A stretch of DNA of 64,000 nucleotides, taken from positions 682,001-746,000 of the forward strand of contig MARA01000013.1 in NCBI GenBank assembly GCA_001792895.1, read 5' to 3'. This DNA is from Lentinus brumalis. Lineage: Eukaryota; Basidiomycota; Agaricomycetes; Polyporales; Polyporaceae. Under the pieces are notes generated by a model, which searched no databases, was not told the origin of the DNA, and worked only from the letters and a program-made list of their open reading frames with translations. Below are positions 1-11,999 of this stretch, one piece after another; within the stretch, counting starts at the first letter, position 1; each line of letters opens with the position of its first letter. Both the position numbers and the translations under genes were made by a program.

Positions 1-3000
1 ACCGCACGGCTTCTAAGTACCACAGACACGGAGCGGCGGCGTGACGGACGATGTCGATAACATAAGGCTCTCCGACTCGGAGAGCGGACGGGTACTGTCA
101 TTCTACCACTCTCCTCCAGCAAGACCACTGGCGTATATTCACTGCATGCCGCCCATCTTTCCGCCTTCTCTTCGAGTGCAGGCCTCAGCGAGGTCGTCGG
201 TCCGCGGTCGCAGCGCTTCCCCGTACCCTTCCGTGTCCAGCACAAGCACGTCGGTGCTATCTGCCCAGCTCTGTCGAACCGGACTTAGAAATCCATCTCT
301 AGTCAGCACACCACACAGACGACGGAGAAATGCGGACCATACCGGTTAGTTGCTCACCTCCCCTGTAGTCGCCGCTCCCCAGTTGACGATCCGTCCTCTC
401 CAATGCAGGGCCTGCCCAACCCGCCTCTCACCCGCTCGTGGTGCGCACAAGCCTGGGAGAGGTGCGAGTATGTCTTCCTCGTCTTAACACTGCGCCGCAC
501 GACAGACCGCACTGACGCGTCCTATCATCGTCCCAGCATCCCAGATCCGCTTTGTTACCTGGCGCGAGTGAGACGCCATGCCATTGCGGTGTTACGGTTC
601 CACCTAGGCTATCCGTCCAGTGGGTTGCGCTTCCAGGTTCCGCGCGACCTCAATAGCCTACGAAGCTTCCGGACGAGACGCGCAGGATAGAGGTATGGAT
701 GGAGGCCGATTTCGCCAAAGTGCGCCGGAATGATGTCGTGTCGTCTCGTACGGCAGACTACCCTTGAGCAGACGGCCGCGATGAGCACTCGCTCGCAGCC
801 CGCATACATGAACGGGCGATGCTTACCGCTTGATGGGGAAGGTGCGCTTTGGGCTAGATGTGCAGTCACCAACGAGAGAGACGATCGCGAAGGCCCCCTA
901 GGCCCTAGCTAGCGAGGTAGGGATGCGGGCTGTCCTGTTCGAGGCCGCATAGACAGCTCCGTGCAGGTCCAGGTCGCCATGAACGTGGTTCGTACCTCTC
1001 GTAACCATCGAGCACACCGCGACTCCAGGGTGAATGTCCATGGCCGTCGATGGCAGGGCTGTCGTGACGTTTCTCTATAGGGATAGGCCCCCAGCCTGTA
1101 GCGATGACACGACCTACTGTTGTGACTGGGTAAGAACGGGGGAGATGGGTTTGTGAGGATGAACGGACGCGCCTGTGTTCACCTCACTTGCACGCCAACC
1201 AGCAGCATCGCGCGGTCGTGTAGAGACGTGCTTGGCGAGTAGCACCTGTATGTACCAAGCACCGACACAGATGAATATGACGGGAACGTTTCAACCCTCT
1301 GTCGCGACGTACCTGCAACCGAATCGGACTACCAGCTCGCTCGAGCCCATGCGCGGGCCGGATGTCACTTGCTCCAACGTAAAAGACTACGTCCGTATCG
1401 TCGTGCTGGCTGTAATATTGCTGCGCGCAGATGGGGCGTGCTTGCGCCGTCTTTTCTGATTCTTGAGAAGTATCGCAGCCAGGTCGCGGTATGAGGACAG
1501 AGGCTCATGTTGCATGCGACGCAATTATTCCTGTCATAATTCCAGATATCCGTCCAGAACGATAACGGTGGGACACGCCACTACGTACCTCGCGGCTTGC
1601 CTACTTTTCGTCGAGTCGGGACAGTGTTGCACTGACGAAACGCAAAGACAAGCTCGTCCTGGGGTGCGAAGTAGTTGATAAATGACGCGCTCTGTCTGGA
1701 AGGACGAATGTGGCTCACTGCGAATGACATAGGGTCTGGCTTTGGACAAAAATCACGTCGCTGGAGCTACTTGTCGCGGATACAACGGACTCAGTCGCGT
1801 GTGTCTATGCCTAGTGTCTTGTTCATGGGCGCAGGGTCACCCGGGAGGTGGCGCGAGACCTCGGAGGTAGTGGTGTTCGAAGGAGCGGGTGCGTTGGCGA
1901 CTGGCCTAATACTAGGGAACTAACCGGCCAGGTCTGGAAAGCCTCGGTGAGCCAGTACGCGGAAGAACGAAGGTGCAATACTCACCAAAGTGTGACCCAA
2001 CCCAGGAAACGACAGCGCAAGTACGCCGACTGCATGCGCACATGTGCGTATGTGTGAGACACGTGAAGTCAACGCTGACGAGTCTGTTCAAAGCTACTCA
2101 CCTGGGCACGGGCAGGAGGAGCACAAAGCATGGTTCGTGCGCAGTGTTCGCGCCATAAGCAGGGCAGCGGACAGACCGCGCGAGAAACAGAGAGCGCATA
2201 GTAGAAGGAAGAAGACTCACGGCATACGACGCGGACGAGACCACCTTGGTTCATTGGAAGGCCGCGGCGTGGAGTTGAGCCGAGGCGGAGGGCGACCTCG
2301 AGTCGTTGATGCAAAGACAAGGCATTGACGCGACAAGCAGCGGGTTCGACACGAGTTGCACTTGGAAAGGGAGGAGCAGTCGAGTGGGAGCTGCGCGGGA
2401 GTTGCGAGGCCCCCATCGGTCCGGAAGCCCGCACATGCCTCTGCCCGGCGCCTACGCATCTCCTGCAGAGCTCAAGTGAAGCGGCCCCAGTGCACGACCG
2501 CCATGGATACAGGACAAGACCACGGACCAAGGCCTGGGCGACCATACGAGCTCTCTGTTGAGACTCTTGCACACGGGGACCGAAGCTAGACTTCTCGCTC
2601 CTCCGCTTTCTGCCCTCATCGGGCTTCTATCCGTCTTGCCGTGGGCCCTGGCTACCAGTACAGATTCTTCAAACGTTCTTCCTCTCCGACAGCCTGCGGA
2701 AAGGATGGACCGCATGAGGCGGCACGGGATATCACCAGGCCGCTCTCAAGGCATGTCCCTTTGAGAGCAGAGTTGCCGCGGCAGGCAGGAAGGAATCGTG
2801 CACGCAGCACGACGGGCCCAGGTGAGTTTCTTGTACACGAGTGCTGTTCTTCCCAGGACCGGCCATACCGACGATCGCCCCTCTCGCAGAGTGGCATATC
2901 TTCGTCCCTACCGTGTCCACCTCCGCCATCACGCACTACTGCACGTCCGTCGCGCGTGTCTCAAGTACAAGCACTATCCCCGACGTCACATCGCCTCTCT

Positions 3001-4480
3001 GTGAGTCTTGCCCTTCCCCTCATTCGCTCTTCTCCCTCGGATTGGTATGCGACTGTCAGACGGGTCGTCACGGTTCTTTAGGGCGATATGCAACTTTTCC
3101 ATCTCGTAAGTACACCCCTGTGCTTGAGGTTACCCTCGCCCCGCCAGACACACACTGAGCGCTCAAATTCGCTCGTAACGCAGTGTCCGAGGTTCGACAG
3201 ACACGTCTTCAGGCTCTCGACGCTGTCGCTGCGCCCGCATCCTCCGTCCATAGAGTGCACCACCGTCAGCTCCGTGACCGGATGCAAAGCAGCCCGTCTC
3301 TCATCCCATTCCTCTCGAACATATATAACAAGCATCCCGCGAAGACGAGCACCGGAATTGCGGGCTTGAGTGCGGTTGCAGCCGGCTCGCCAGAGGCCCC
3401 AAGAGCCTTCAACCCCTCCTTCAGCTGCCCCCTCCGAGTCTCATTCTCTGTGTCGTGTCGCTCAACGTGAAGCAGCACTGGCCACAGCTGTTCCTCGTCA
3501 CGGGTCCCTCATCCGCGACCCCAGTACAGTGCAGGACTCCTCCTGTACGCGCGGATGACCTCCTGGCGAGCGAGCAGTCATCACTACCCCGAGGGAGGTC
3601 AGTCCCACACCCACACCTGCGTATCCGGTCGTCGCTGACGCAGGTGGTCTGTCCAGGCATCCCGCACCGCCGTAGATCCCTCCTGTACGCCAATCCGCGC
3701 GTCGGGACGAGCTCGCTCATCGCAGGTTCGCTCCTCCTCGACGTCTACGTCGTCTCCCTCACGCACACGACCCGACGCTCAACTCGCTCATCGACGAGCT
3801 CTCGGACAAGCGCGTCGCGCTCGTGCTTGTGCTCGTGGAGAATCCGCGTACTGCAAGGGATCAGACACGACTCGTCGAACCGGCGAGGGACTCCAGCCAC
3901 TCCATGGCATCGCGCATAGATCTGAGCCAGCTGCGGAACGTGTTTGAGAGCGTTGGTGCACTCGCAGGAGGGCCGTATATCGATCACCACGAATAGAGTA
4001 CAAGCCGCCCGGTGGTCTGGATATGCACATGGAGTTCACGCTTACGGGAGAGCTACAAGGACGAGCGGTCGGAGGAGAAGTGGCAGCGGGCGTACCCGAA
4101 GGGCTGCGGCTACGGGCCTCCACCGTGACCAGGGAACTCTCATCCTTCCACACCCCGGAGTCTCTCCTGCACCATCCACACCGCCGTCTCAACCCTCAAC
4201 TTCCTCCTGCTCTGACTCGGAGGTTCGGTGTCCTCACTGGCCACGCCGCATGGCAAGACGCGTCCGCACGGACCGGTGGACGGAGTCGAAGCAGTGCACC
4301 TGTCAGCGGACCCGATTTCGTCCTCCAGCTACGAGCTTCTCTCTTCCTCTGTCCTCCATGTTCAGCGACACATCCGCAGACTCTACGCAGCACAGTGCGA
4401 GGACTCAGTTGTCCTCTCAATCTCTCGCGCCGTACTCGTGTCCTGGTGGGTTGACTCGCACTAGTCTCCGTAGCCGAACA
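1..4480. repeat. Decayed segmental duplication, copy A
   Basis: This block is collinear with 21,950-26,530. Matching landmarks by eye are the stretch from 16 (with 21,951), the segment near 402 (with 22,336), 1,175 (with 23,073), 1,675 (with 23,598), 2,820 (with 24,733) and 3,480 (with 25,460). Point changes and small indels are spread throughout, and no open frame is conserved between the copies, so apart from the BCS1-like relic near its right end I see no working gene in it. The block is cut by the window start. Confidence 0.75.
3640..4090 (+). pseudogene. BCS1-like AAA-ATPase relic (copy A)
   Basis: Several short frames spell the core of a fungal BCS1-type AAA ATPase. A GIPHRR-SLLY stretch at about 3,655 is the segment just before Walker A, followed by a damaged P-loop (VGTSSLI in place of a GKT/S loop). 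Then come LDVYVVSLTH, a region resembling the sensor segment (VFESVGA, ITTNRV) and finally the arginine-region remnant around MDMHMEFT near 4,020. Frames change several times and stops interrupt them, so no AAA protein can be made. BCS1 proteins are AAA ATPases of the mitochondrial inner membrane, and the family is often expanded in basidiomycetes. Four related relics lie at 16,560, 25,660, 29,860 and 31,790. Confidence 0.7.
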
Positions 4481-5020
4481 TAATATGACAGGTCGCAACG
4501 GTTCGCAGACATCCATTGAGGCGACATGCATCTCGTACGCGGCGACAAATGCGCACCCCATTTTCACGTCCGACATGTTCCTCCTGTCTGCCACACAGTC
4601 AGACTCGCTGTATCCTTGTGAGGACGTGCTCAAGTGCACTGACGTCTCCAGGCTGCCCAGCCACTCATTCGCCCCTCGACGACTGTCCCGTCGAGCCATG
4701 ACCTTACCACCCGCGCCGCGTGTGCCGTCTGCCGCGTACTCCGCTGTCAGGTCCTCGAGTTGACGCGTGCCCGCTCGTTGATCGCATCCCGTCCGTAGAG
4801 CCTGGGTGACAAGCGGTGTCATGCGTCATGCGTACTTACTCTCTGTTCGATAGCCTAAACACTGGCTCTGCCCGTGATTTAATCATTGTCTCGGAAGTTG
4901 ACTTCATGATACATCTGGTGTAGTGCTATATACATCGTTTTTGTCCGCCAGCAGAAATCGGTGAGGATCAGGGCGCGAGACTGCTGTAAACACCAGGGCA
5001 CGGACGGGACATCAAGGAGT
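4480..5020. other. Intergenic stretch, nothing recognised
   Basis: Moderately AT-richer sequence between the duplicated block and the hydrolase 3' end. Short frames here have no recognisable content and I see no RNA gene. It should contain the 3' untranslated region and polyadenylation signal of the minus-strand hydrolase. Confidence 0.5.
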
Positions 5021-7445
5021 CTAGATATCGGTACTGGGCATGTCGGCCAAGATATCGGCAGTGTTTATGCCAGCGAAGATCTCGTAATCTGCGTCAACCT
5101 CGCACACAGTGCCGTTTGCGGGGAGCTGCGAAGAGGCATACTCGTGAGTTCGGCTCAGTGAGCCTCCAAGCTGATGGTTGGTGAAATACTATTGGCAACT
5201 CACCGTCCCATCAGTCATATATGCGATGAAGATCTCATTCATGCACGCAGAGGGCGCAGAAGCAGTAGTATGCTTCCAACCAGCCCATCTGTCAGTCGAC
5301 CTCCTTATACGTGAATCTACACGACAACGTACCCCGAAGCTATTCTGGCGAACCAGCACGGCGTCCTGTCCAAGAAGACCAGCGAGTGTCTCTGCAGCCG
5401 GGAGCGGTGTGATCGGGTCGAGCTGCCTCGTGCAAAATCAATGACATCTGAGACTCGGTGGACGATGCTGCCCGCTGAGACTGACCAGGTTCGATGCGAT
5501 CAGAATCTTGTTCGCAAGCTTCTTGTTGAATGGACCTTGGTACCTCTCGACCGACCTGACAGGCCAAAACGAGCAATAGACAGGAAATGGCCACAGGGAA
5601 CCGACTACGCGTGGATGTCAAGTCAGCTGCAATTTCATGTGTGTGGCAAGTGATCCAGGGAGACTCACACATGTGCGAGACGTTACGGGTAGCGGATATT
5701 ATGCCCTTAAACACGTCCTCCATCGTTGTACCTTGCGGGTCGACGCTGTCAGCGCAGTAGATCGCGGAAGTGGTGTACGATGGGCTGTCGTTGGACTCAG
5801 AGCTGCGTTTGACCGGCCTGCATGTCCCTATGAGGGTCAGAGCAGCCAGCACAAATAAATGTCAACGGACCCACGGCTTGCGACGAATCAGAGGATTCAG
5901 ATCGTTGGACCTCTTGCGGATAGCCCGAGATGTGTTTGCTGGCGCCTCTCCGGTGACGATCTGCACAATCTGCGGATACTCCTCGTTCATGAAGTTAGAC
6001 CAGTCTACCGGAAAGTACATCTCTCCCCACAATGCCACTGCATGACAAGTTGAAGTGACTAGAGTCAGAGAGAATCTTGCTGTTCTCATAGCGGAGCGGC
6101 TCACATCGGATATCTCCCGGCGTCATAGGGACGGAAGAGTTGTCCTTCGTGGCATCATAGGCGGTTCTGAGCAGAGCCTGAACTTGGGTGTCGATGTCGA
6201 GAGGACCATCACCCTCTGAGGCAGCGGCGCAACCGCTAGGGCCTGTGAGCGCGCACCCGGTGAGCAGCGCCTTGTATATGGTGTCTGCGGACACACGCTG
6301 GCTCGAGAAAGTCTATACGTTCGGAGACCGTGAGCTCACTCGCAGGTAACAGACGGCGACGTATAAGAGAGTCTCACACTGCCCGTCTCTTGAGTGGCGA
6401 ACGCGATCGGGTCGAAGACTCCGTCCAAGATGACTCTTCCGACACGCTGAGTCCAAGAGTCAGTCTAGAGCGCAAGCAAACAAGGTGTTCATACCTCCGG
6501 GAACACTATCATAAATTGACATCAGTCACGGGTTTCGAAGAACGACCATCACCTTACTCACTGTTGATAAACCAAGAACCTATGAGCGTTCCATAGGACC
6601 TCCCGAGGTAGTTGATCGGGGCCTCGGGGCCGTCAAGAGCATTTGCGATGGACACCATGTCGCGAACCGCCGCCGCCGTCCCAATGTACTTCAAGAACTT
6701 GCCGCTGGAAGAGCGCAGACACTTCTGGCCGACCTCCTCGTACTTCTCTTGCATGATCGGAGCTTGTTCGAGGAGCGCTATAACGTCAACTGGGTCGGTA
6801 AAGTTGCCGGTCTCCTGGATTCCGGTGAGCTCGATCGTCCCGTTGAAGAAGGTGGAGTACTCGGCGAGGCTGTCGAAGCAAAAAACTTCGCCCGGGCTGC
6901 AAAGCGGTACAGTGAGTGGCATTGACACAGAACCGACAATGGACGGCAGGGAGTCACCTAGTGCGGTTACCGACTCCTCGCGGATCCCAGCTCACAATGT
7001 CGTACACGCCGCCGGTGACTTCGAGGAGCTCTGCTTTGTTGTCGTTGACGCCCTGGATCCCCGTGTTACCAGGTCCGCCTGTAATGGCCTCCGTGTCAGT
7101 GAGCTCCGTACGGTGGAGAAACACGGCAACCGACCGGGGTTGAAGAAGACCGATCCGCGACGCTCGCCAGTCGCATTCGCCTTTATGATAGCCAGACGCG
7201 CGCGTCCGACAAGGGGATCCTGGTAATCCAGCGGGACTTCCAGGAAGCCGCACGACAGGGAGGTATCGTTCACGACGGAGGGATCACATGCTCCCCACTG
7301 GATCTGAGAGCCACCCTGTGCACAGTGATCAGTTGGCCAGACAGGTAGAGGAATGCGTACGACATACATGGACGGACGCAGCCGTGTACGGCGTCGTGCT
7401 TGCAAAGGTGAGGAGCAGAATCAGAGCGAATCTGTAGCACGCCAT
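5021..7445 (-). CDS. Secreted TAP-like alpha/beta hydrolase
   Basis: Serine hydrolase of the tripeptidyl-aminopeptidase (TAP-like, peptidase S33) group, likely secreted and cleaving N-terminal peptides or esters. Thirteen exons join in frame to 566 aa: 7445-7368, 7315-7135, 7078-6958, 6896-6562, 6505-6495, 6446-6378, 6297-6105, 6037-5867, 5827-5669, 5604-5486, 5422-5333, 5272-5204 and 5125-5021. All introns are GT-AG. The first exon encodes a hydrophobic signal peptide (MACYRFALILLL). The catalytic triad reads as Ser227 in GRSYG, Asp481 in DPITPL and His510. The oxyanion-type FFNPGGPG and the SWDPRGVG motifs are present. One exon is only 11 nt. No stop or shift is needed, so the gene looks functional. 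A decayed partial copy lies just upstream at 7,810-8,930. Substrate is unknown. Confidence 0.88.
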
Positions 7446-7809
7446 CGTCTGGCAGGGTGAGTCCAACGACCAAGCTGAGTGAGACATTATAAAACATATA
7501 ATCAGTCAGCGCGAGGAGCCGCCTGAGGCGGCTGGCACAGCGGCCCCATGGTACATCTACAGCTTCGTTGACACACATGACAACTCTCGCTATGCACGCA
7601 GTACGGAATGGATGCCAGGGGGATGTGTAATATCGGCCGGCAGGCAGACCGGCATGGGTGAACTGTTGGCGACCCACTAACAACGCCGGTGCAAGGCACT
7701 GAAGCAGCACTGCGGAATGCTATGTCGGTATTCTGATTCGAGGCCGGAAGGCGCGAGAAGCGACATACCTCACGAGGAGCCCAAGACGACTGGCATGTGG
7801 GCTGCAGTG
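7446..7809. promoter_or_regulatory. Upstream region of the hydrolase gene
   Basis: Leader between the hydrolase start (7445) and its decayed copy. On the minus strand a TTTTATAATG stretch at 7,494-7,485, about 40 nt before the ATG, is a possible TATA-like element. Nothing else stands out in this 360-bp spacer. Confidence 0.35.
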
Positions 7810-8930
7810 TTGAAGCCGCTCAGGCCATCGCCATATTGTGAATGATTGTTGAATGTTCACATTGTGTCCCCAGACCCGCATGGGGCATCAAGAAGGAGCA
7901 GGAATAAACGCACGGGCTACGACGAAGGAAGTCCTCGCTCATCAGAGGGCCGTTCAAACTGCCTTGTGCCTCTCTTCTGACGGGTCGCACAAGCTGCGGG
8001 TATGTCTCGTTCTTGAAATGGGCCCAGCCCGGAGGCGCATACATCTGGCCCACCGGTGCGACTGCAGGAGTCCAAATCAGCACAACGGACTTCAATCTTG
8101 CTCGTAACATACGGGGAGGCGTACTCGCCTCAAATGTGTCCAGAAGTGAGCGGGACAGAGGAGCTGTTTCCTGCGGCGTCATGCGCGGCTTCGAGTGACC
8201 TCTCAAACTTCACGTCGATGTCGAGCGGGTCGTCGCCTTCCGTCGAGAGAGCGGCGGAAAGGTGGGGGTCCAAGACGTATGCGGATGCCATAGACAGCTT
8301 GTGAGGAGTATTAGGAGAAGGTCTATGCAGCAGCAGAGACGCGATTGTGGACAAGGAGCCTCCGTGCAAATGCCAGTACGGCTCCTCGAATTTACAACGC
8401 CGGACATGGGCGATATCATGCTCGAATTTTCTGTCCAAGTCGGAGACGGGAACGGGTACGTACAAGTCCTCTGTTCGTTGTCTGACCCGCTATGCTGACA
8501 TTCCCGCACTCCTCCAGCAAGAGGTCTTCCCCGTCGCCGCAACGGGCATGTCGCCCATCCTCCCTCCTCTCGCCAGATGCGGTGGCTTTCCGGTTTACTG
8601 ACACTTCAAACGCCCGGGACGACACAACAAGCTGATCAGCTCGCGTTCGGAGATGTTCTTGAATCCCTTGCTGTTGCCAGCTATGTAGGTGCACTGTGTC
8701 GTGGACATTCACACCAAGCTCTATATCAGCCCATGACACACAGATGTGCCGCGTGCGAACCCATAGCGGTAAATCGCTGACCTTAGTTGTGTTGTTGAAC
8801 CCGTTCGGACTATCCATCCTCTGCAGTGCAGGTACTGCGCTGGTCCGCCTGTCACCAGCTCGTGTTCCGTATAAGCCCATCCCAGCATCCCATGTTGGCA
8901 TTGGTAGCTCGCGTAGGTTCACCTACATGC
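7810..8930 (-). pseudogene. Truncated, decayed copy of the TAP-like hydrolase
   Basis: Minus-strand fragments match parts of the neighbouring intact gene in the same order. Near 8,840 is the acceptor and GGP segment of its third exon. At 8,250-8,130 is the counterpart of its seventh exon (DDPLDIDVKFERSLEAAHDA, then NSSSVPLT). At 8,060-7,930 is the counterpart of the eighth (QMYAPPGWAHFKNETYPQLV). The nucleophile segment and the whole C-terminal TAP domain are missing and frames do not join. It is a tandem duplicate that has lost function. Confidence 0.75.
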
Positions 8931-10700
8931 CTTGTCGTGACAGGCCTACATAGTTAACGAGGCGGGTGTCTAAGGTCCCGGCCAGCCAGTTGGGCTTCGG
9001 AACGGCTTCGGTAGCCTGCAGACCATCTGTATGAGGCCCGCAGGTTCGGTATTATGGGTGGAGTAGCGGGCACATACCCGGGAGGCAATATTGCACAGCG
9101 CGTCGCGAAACTACGCCCGAAGAGGGTCGCGCAGTCGCTGGCCGGCTTGTACTAAACGATGCGCAAGCGCAGACGGCAGGGACGAGCCCGCTGTCCGTAC
9201 CCGTGGTGTTGATTGCGAGTTTCGTACGTCTTGACGGAGCAGCGGGAGGTCGGAAGGGATGAGTCGAAATTGATGGGCCGTCATTGTGGAGTCTGTCGAG
9301 AGGGAGGATGAACGGCTGCTATGAGTAGCACGCTGTGTTGTTGCTGCCGTCGTGACGTTCGAGTTTGGACGACACTTGAGTGATAGCTCCGAGCACGGGG
9401 CAACTACCTAGAAACACCCTCATAGAGTGAGCGAGAGATCGGACTGTGAGGACCAATGAATGCTTCCGGGCTCACCATGCTTGAATGGTACATCAATCAC
9501 GATGTGACATCGAGCAGAGTCATACTTGAGTCGTACTACACATGCACCAGATATCTAGATACGAGGCAATCAACGCGAATTTCGCAAGTAATGTCCTGCG
9601 CGTGACGTACCTGGAGCGAGCTACAATGCCAGATTACTCGAGCCAGACGTCGCGGGCACTCTTGAGAACACCTGCAGGAGCTTGACCGTGACGGCAGATT
9701 CGTGATGTCGTTTGTGATAACTCTAGGCAGGGAGGTGAGCGTAGGCTTGACGATGTGACGTGGTGAGTCCAGAGGCAGTAGCTGTGGTATGCAAAGCCGC
9801 TCTTGTAGGTGGCGATGGACTTTGAAGCGGCACAGACCTTGAAGCATGGAGCCGATGACTTGTGAGACGATGACTTGTGAGACGTCGCAGCCTACTGGCA
9901 ACGTAGTTGAACCTGCCATGGTTCCGAGATGAGCACGGAACAAAGACTGCGGGACACGCGACCACACGCCGTTGCGAACCTTGCATGCATGTGCAGACCT
10001 GCAAAGGTTCCACGACCGTCTTCGTTGGGAGTTGCGATCGTGTCCAGATGACGAGATGTGAACACGTTCTGAGGTGCGACGCAGGTCATGAACCTCATGT
10101 CGTGCCTGCAAGGACGATTGAGGCTCACCAGAATGCCATAAGGTGTACCTCGTCGTATTCAAACGAATATCGCGCCCATGGAGTTACACGTCGCGGATAC
10201 GACTGGGCGCTCGTGGGGAGGTGCAAGACTTCAAAGGAGGAGTACGGGCACAGAGAGACGAAGGAGCCGGGGATTTCGCGACTGATGGGAGACTATACTG
10301 TACAGGTATAGAGAATGTGATGAATGATTATGGAGAACAATGAAGGCAGAGATGCTCACTATAGCTTGACCCATGTTAGGACATGAGCATCAGTGCGCCC
10401 GCATGTGCGTGTCTCTAGGAGAGTCAACGCTGCCTAAGACAAAGGCGTCCAGGGCTCACCTGCATGCAAGCAGGACAGTCTTATATATGCATGCCGAGGT
10501 TCCACCGAAGGGTCCAGACCGGTCCAGGACGAGGCCTTGCGTGGGGCTGAGGACGGGCGCTGCTGGCGCCAGTACTAGATAGCGGAAGTGGAAGGAGAGG
10601 GTCCATCGTGGCCGTCCGGTACCCATGGAGCTGAGTGAGAAGGAGACGACCGCAGACGCGAAGGCGAGACCAAGACGCGAGGAAGCAAGCCAGAGAGGAT
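8931..10700. other. Gene-free region with weak similarity to the duplicated blocks
   Basis: No convincing gene. The part from about 10,120 on resembles 1,740-2,110 and 23,700-24,020 (shared tcgcggatac and a motif ending in agtcaacgct), so it seems to be another edge of the decayed duplication. The 208-codon minus frame at 9,536-10,162 has no family signature and looks spurious. Confidence 0.45.
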
Positions 10701-11786
10701 GCCCCAGGTGAGTGTGCAACTCGGTCCGTGAGGCCGCGCATTCCCTGTCCGGCGCCTATGCCCTCCTCCTGCAGCGACCACGACCAAACGCGAGCTCAAG
10801 CTACCCACGGGCCACGGCTACAGGACGACACCACGGAAAACGGCCTTGGCCAGACCTCCGAGCTCTCCACCTCACCTACTGGACTGGGATCACGCTGGTC
10901 ACTCCTCCCCTTACATACTGCCAGTCTGCCCTTGTCCTCGAGCTTGTATCCTTGAGCACTCTGCCGTGGGCCCTGGCTACTGGCGCCGCGCTCAAACATT
11001 CCATCTATGCTCTCCTGAGTCCCGAGCACTTCAATCAGTCACCAGTCATTCTTGACAGCCCCGTGGGAACGATCAACCGCACGAGGGCAGCGCACCAAGC
11101 TTTCAGGGAGAACATCCCCGAAGGATCGCTGCGAGAGCTGAGCGGGAGTGGCGGGTGGACACGCATGGAAGACATGGTACTATGTGCCAGGTGAGCTTAC
11201 TTACACGGTGTAGTATTCGACCATTCTCACAAGTCCTGTCCTTCCCTTTGCCCGCCCTGTGGTATTTGTCCTACTCATTCCGTCATGTTTGCCCCCGCCG
11301 TCGCGCACCTAGGACTGCGTGTCAGCTCCCCCTGCTCAAGCGCTCTCGCCTTGCAGCTCATCTCTGATGTTTCCTGCCCACGCTACCAGAGCGCAAGCAC
11401 CATCGCCGATGTCCCCCGCGCCTCCCATCAGCCTCGCTTTCCACGCCGATTACGCGCTTCGCGGGACTAGAACTTGCTATGACTGCAAGGATAGGTCCTG
11501 AAGTCCTCCGGGCATCGACGCGCAGCAAATCGAACTCGTCCATGCCTCGGATGCACACTTCTGTGTCATGTCCGGCATCATCCTCCCCTCCTCCGCAGAT
11601 CCAGAACACCTGCACGTTCGCGGAGACCGAGACAAGCGTTCGCGCCCCGTCTCCTGCTCAGTCACCTGGCCCTCGACGACTGTCGCATCGAGCTATGGCC
11701 TTGCCACTCGCGCAGTGTCTGCCGTTCATCGCGCACCAGCGGCTGGTTGCACTTCGTTTCTCAATGTCTTTAGATCCTGTTATATC
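10700..11786. repeat. Decayed duplicated module, copy C (left part)
   Basis: Collinear with 30,400-31,440: both carry the same ordered segments, for example the stretch at 10,755 (with 30,460), the GTGAGCTTACTTACAC block at 11,190 (with 30,930) and the TTAGATCCTGTT end at 11,770 (with 31,433). It is interrupted at its right end by the hAT insertion and continues at 16,334. No intact gene is seen. Confidence 0.7.
11779..11786. repeat. hAT target-site duplication, left
   Basis: GTTATATC, identical to 16,326-16,333. Confidence 0.93.
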
Positions 11787-11995
11787 TAGGGACCGTCATG
11801 AGTCACTCATGGGTGTACTCATGACTCAAACCCATGAGTACATCGATTTTCAAAGTCATACTCATACTCACATGAGTATGTTCCCACGGGTCACTGAAGA
11901 CCCATGGGTACAAACTCATGGGTTGTGGGTCGCTCATGGGTATCTTATGGTAAGATATACTTATGGGTTACTTATGGGTAACCCATGAGTCGCCA
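11787..11995. repeat. hAT left terminal and subterminal repeats
   Basis: After the 17-bp terminal repeat, about 190 bp are packed with short motifs in both orientations, mainly CATGAGT, ACTCATG, CCATGGGT and ACCCATG. In hAT elements such subterminal clusters are transposase binding sites. Confidence 0.8.
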
Positions 11996-11999
11996 GCCA

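Noticed and set aside
2069..2572. 167-codon minus-strand frame in duplicated block A
   Set aside because: Not conserved in the collinear copy B, so unlikely to be coding.
9536..10162. 208-codon minus-strand frame
   Set aside because: Composition has no protein-like pattern and no family motif; the surrounding DNA is decayed repeat.
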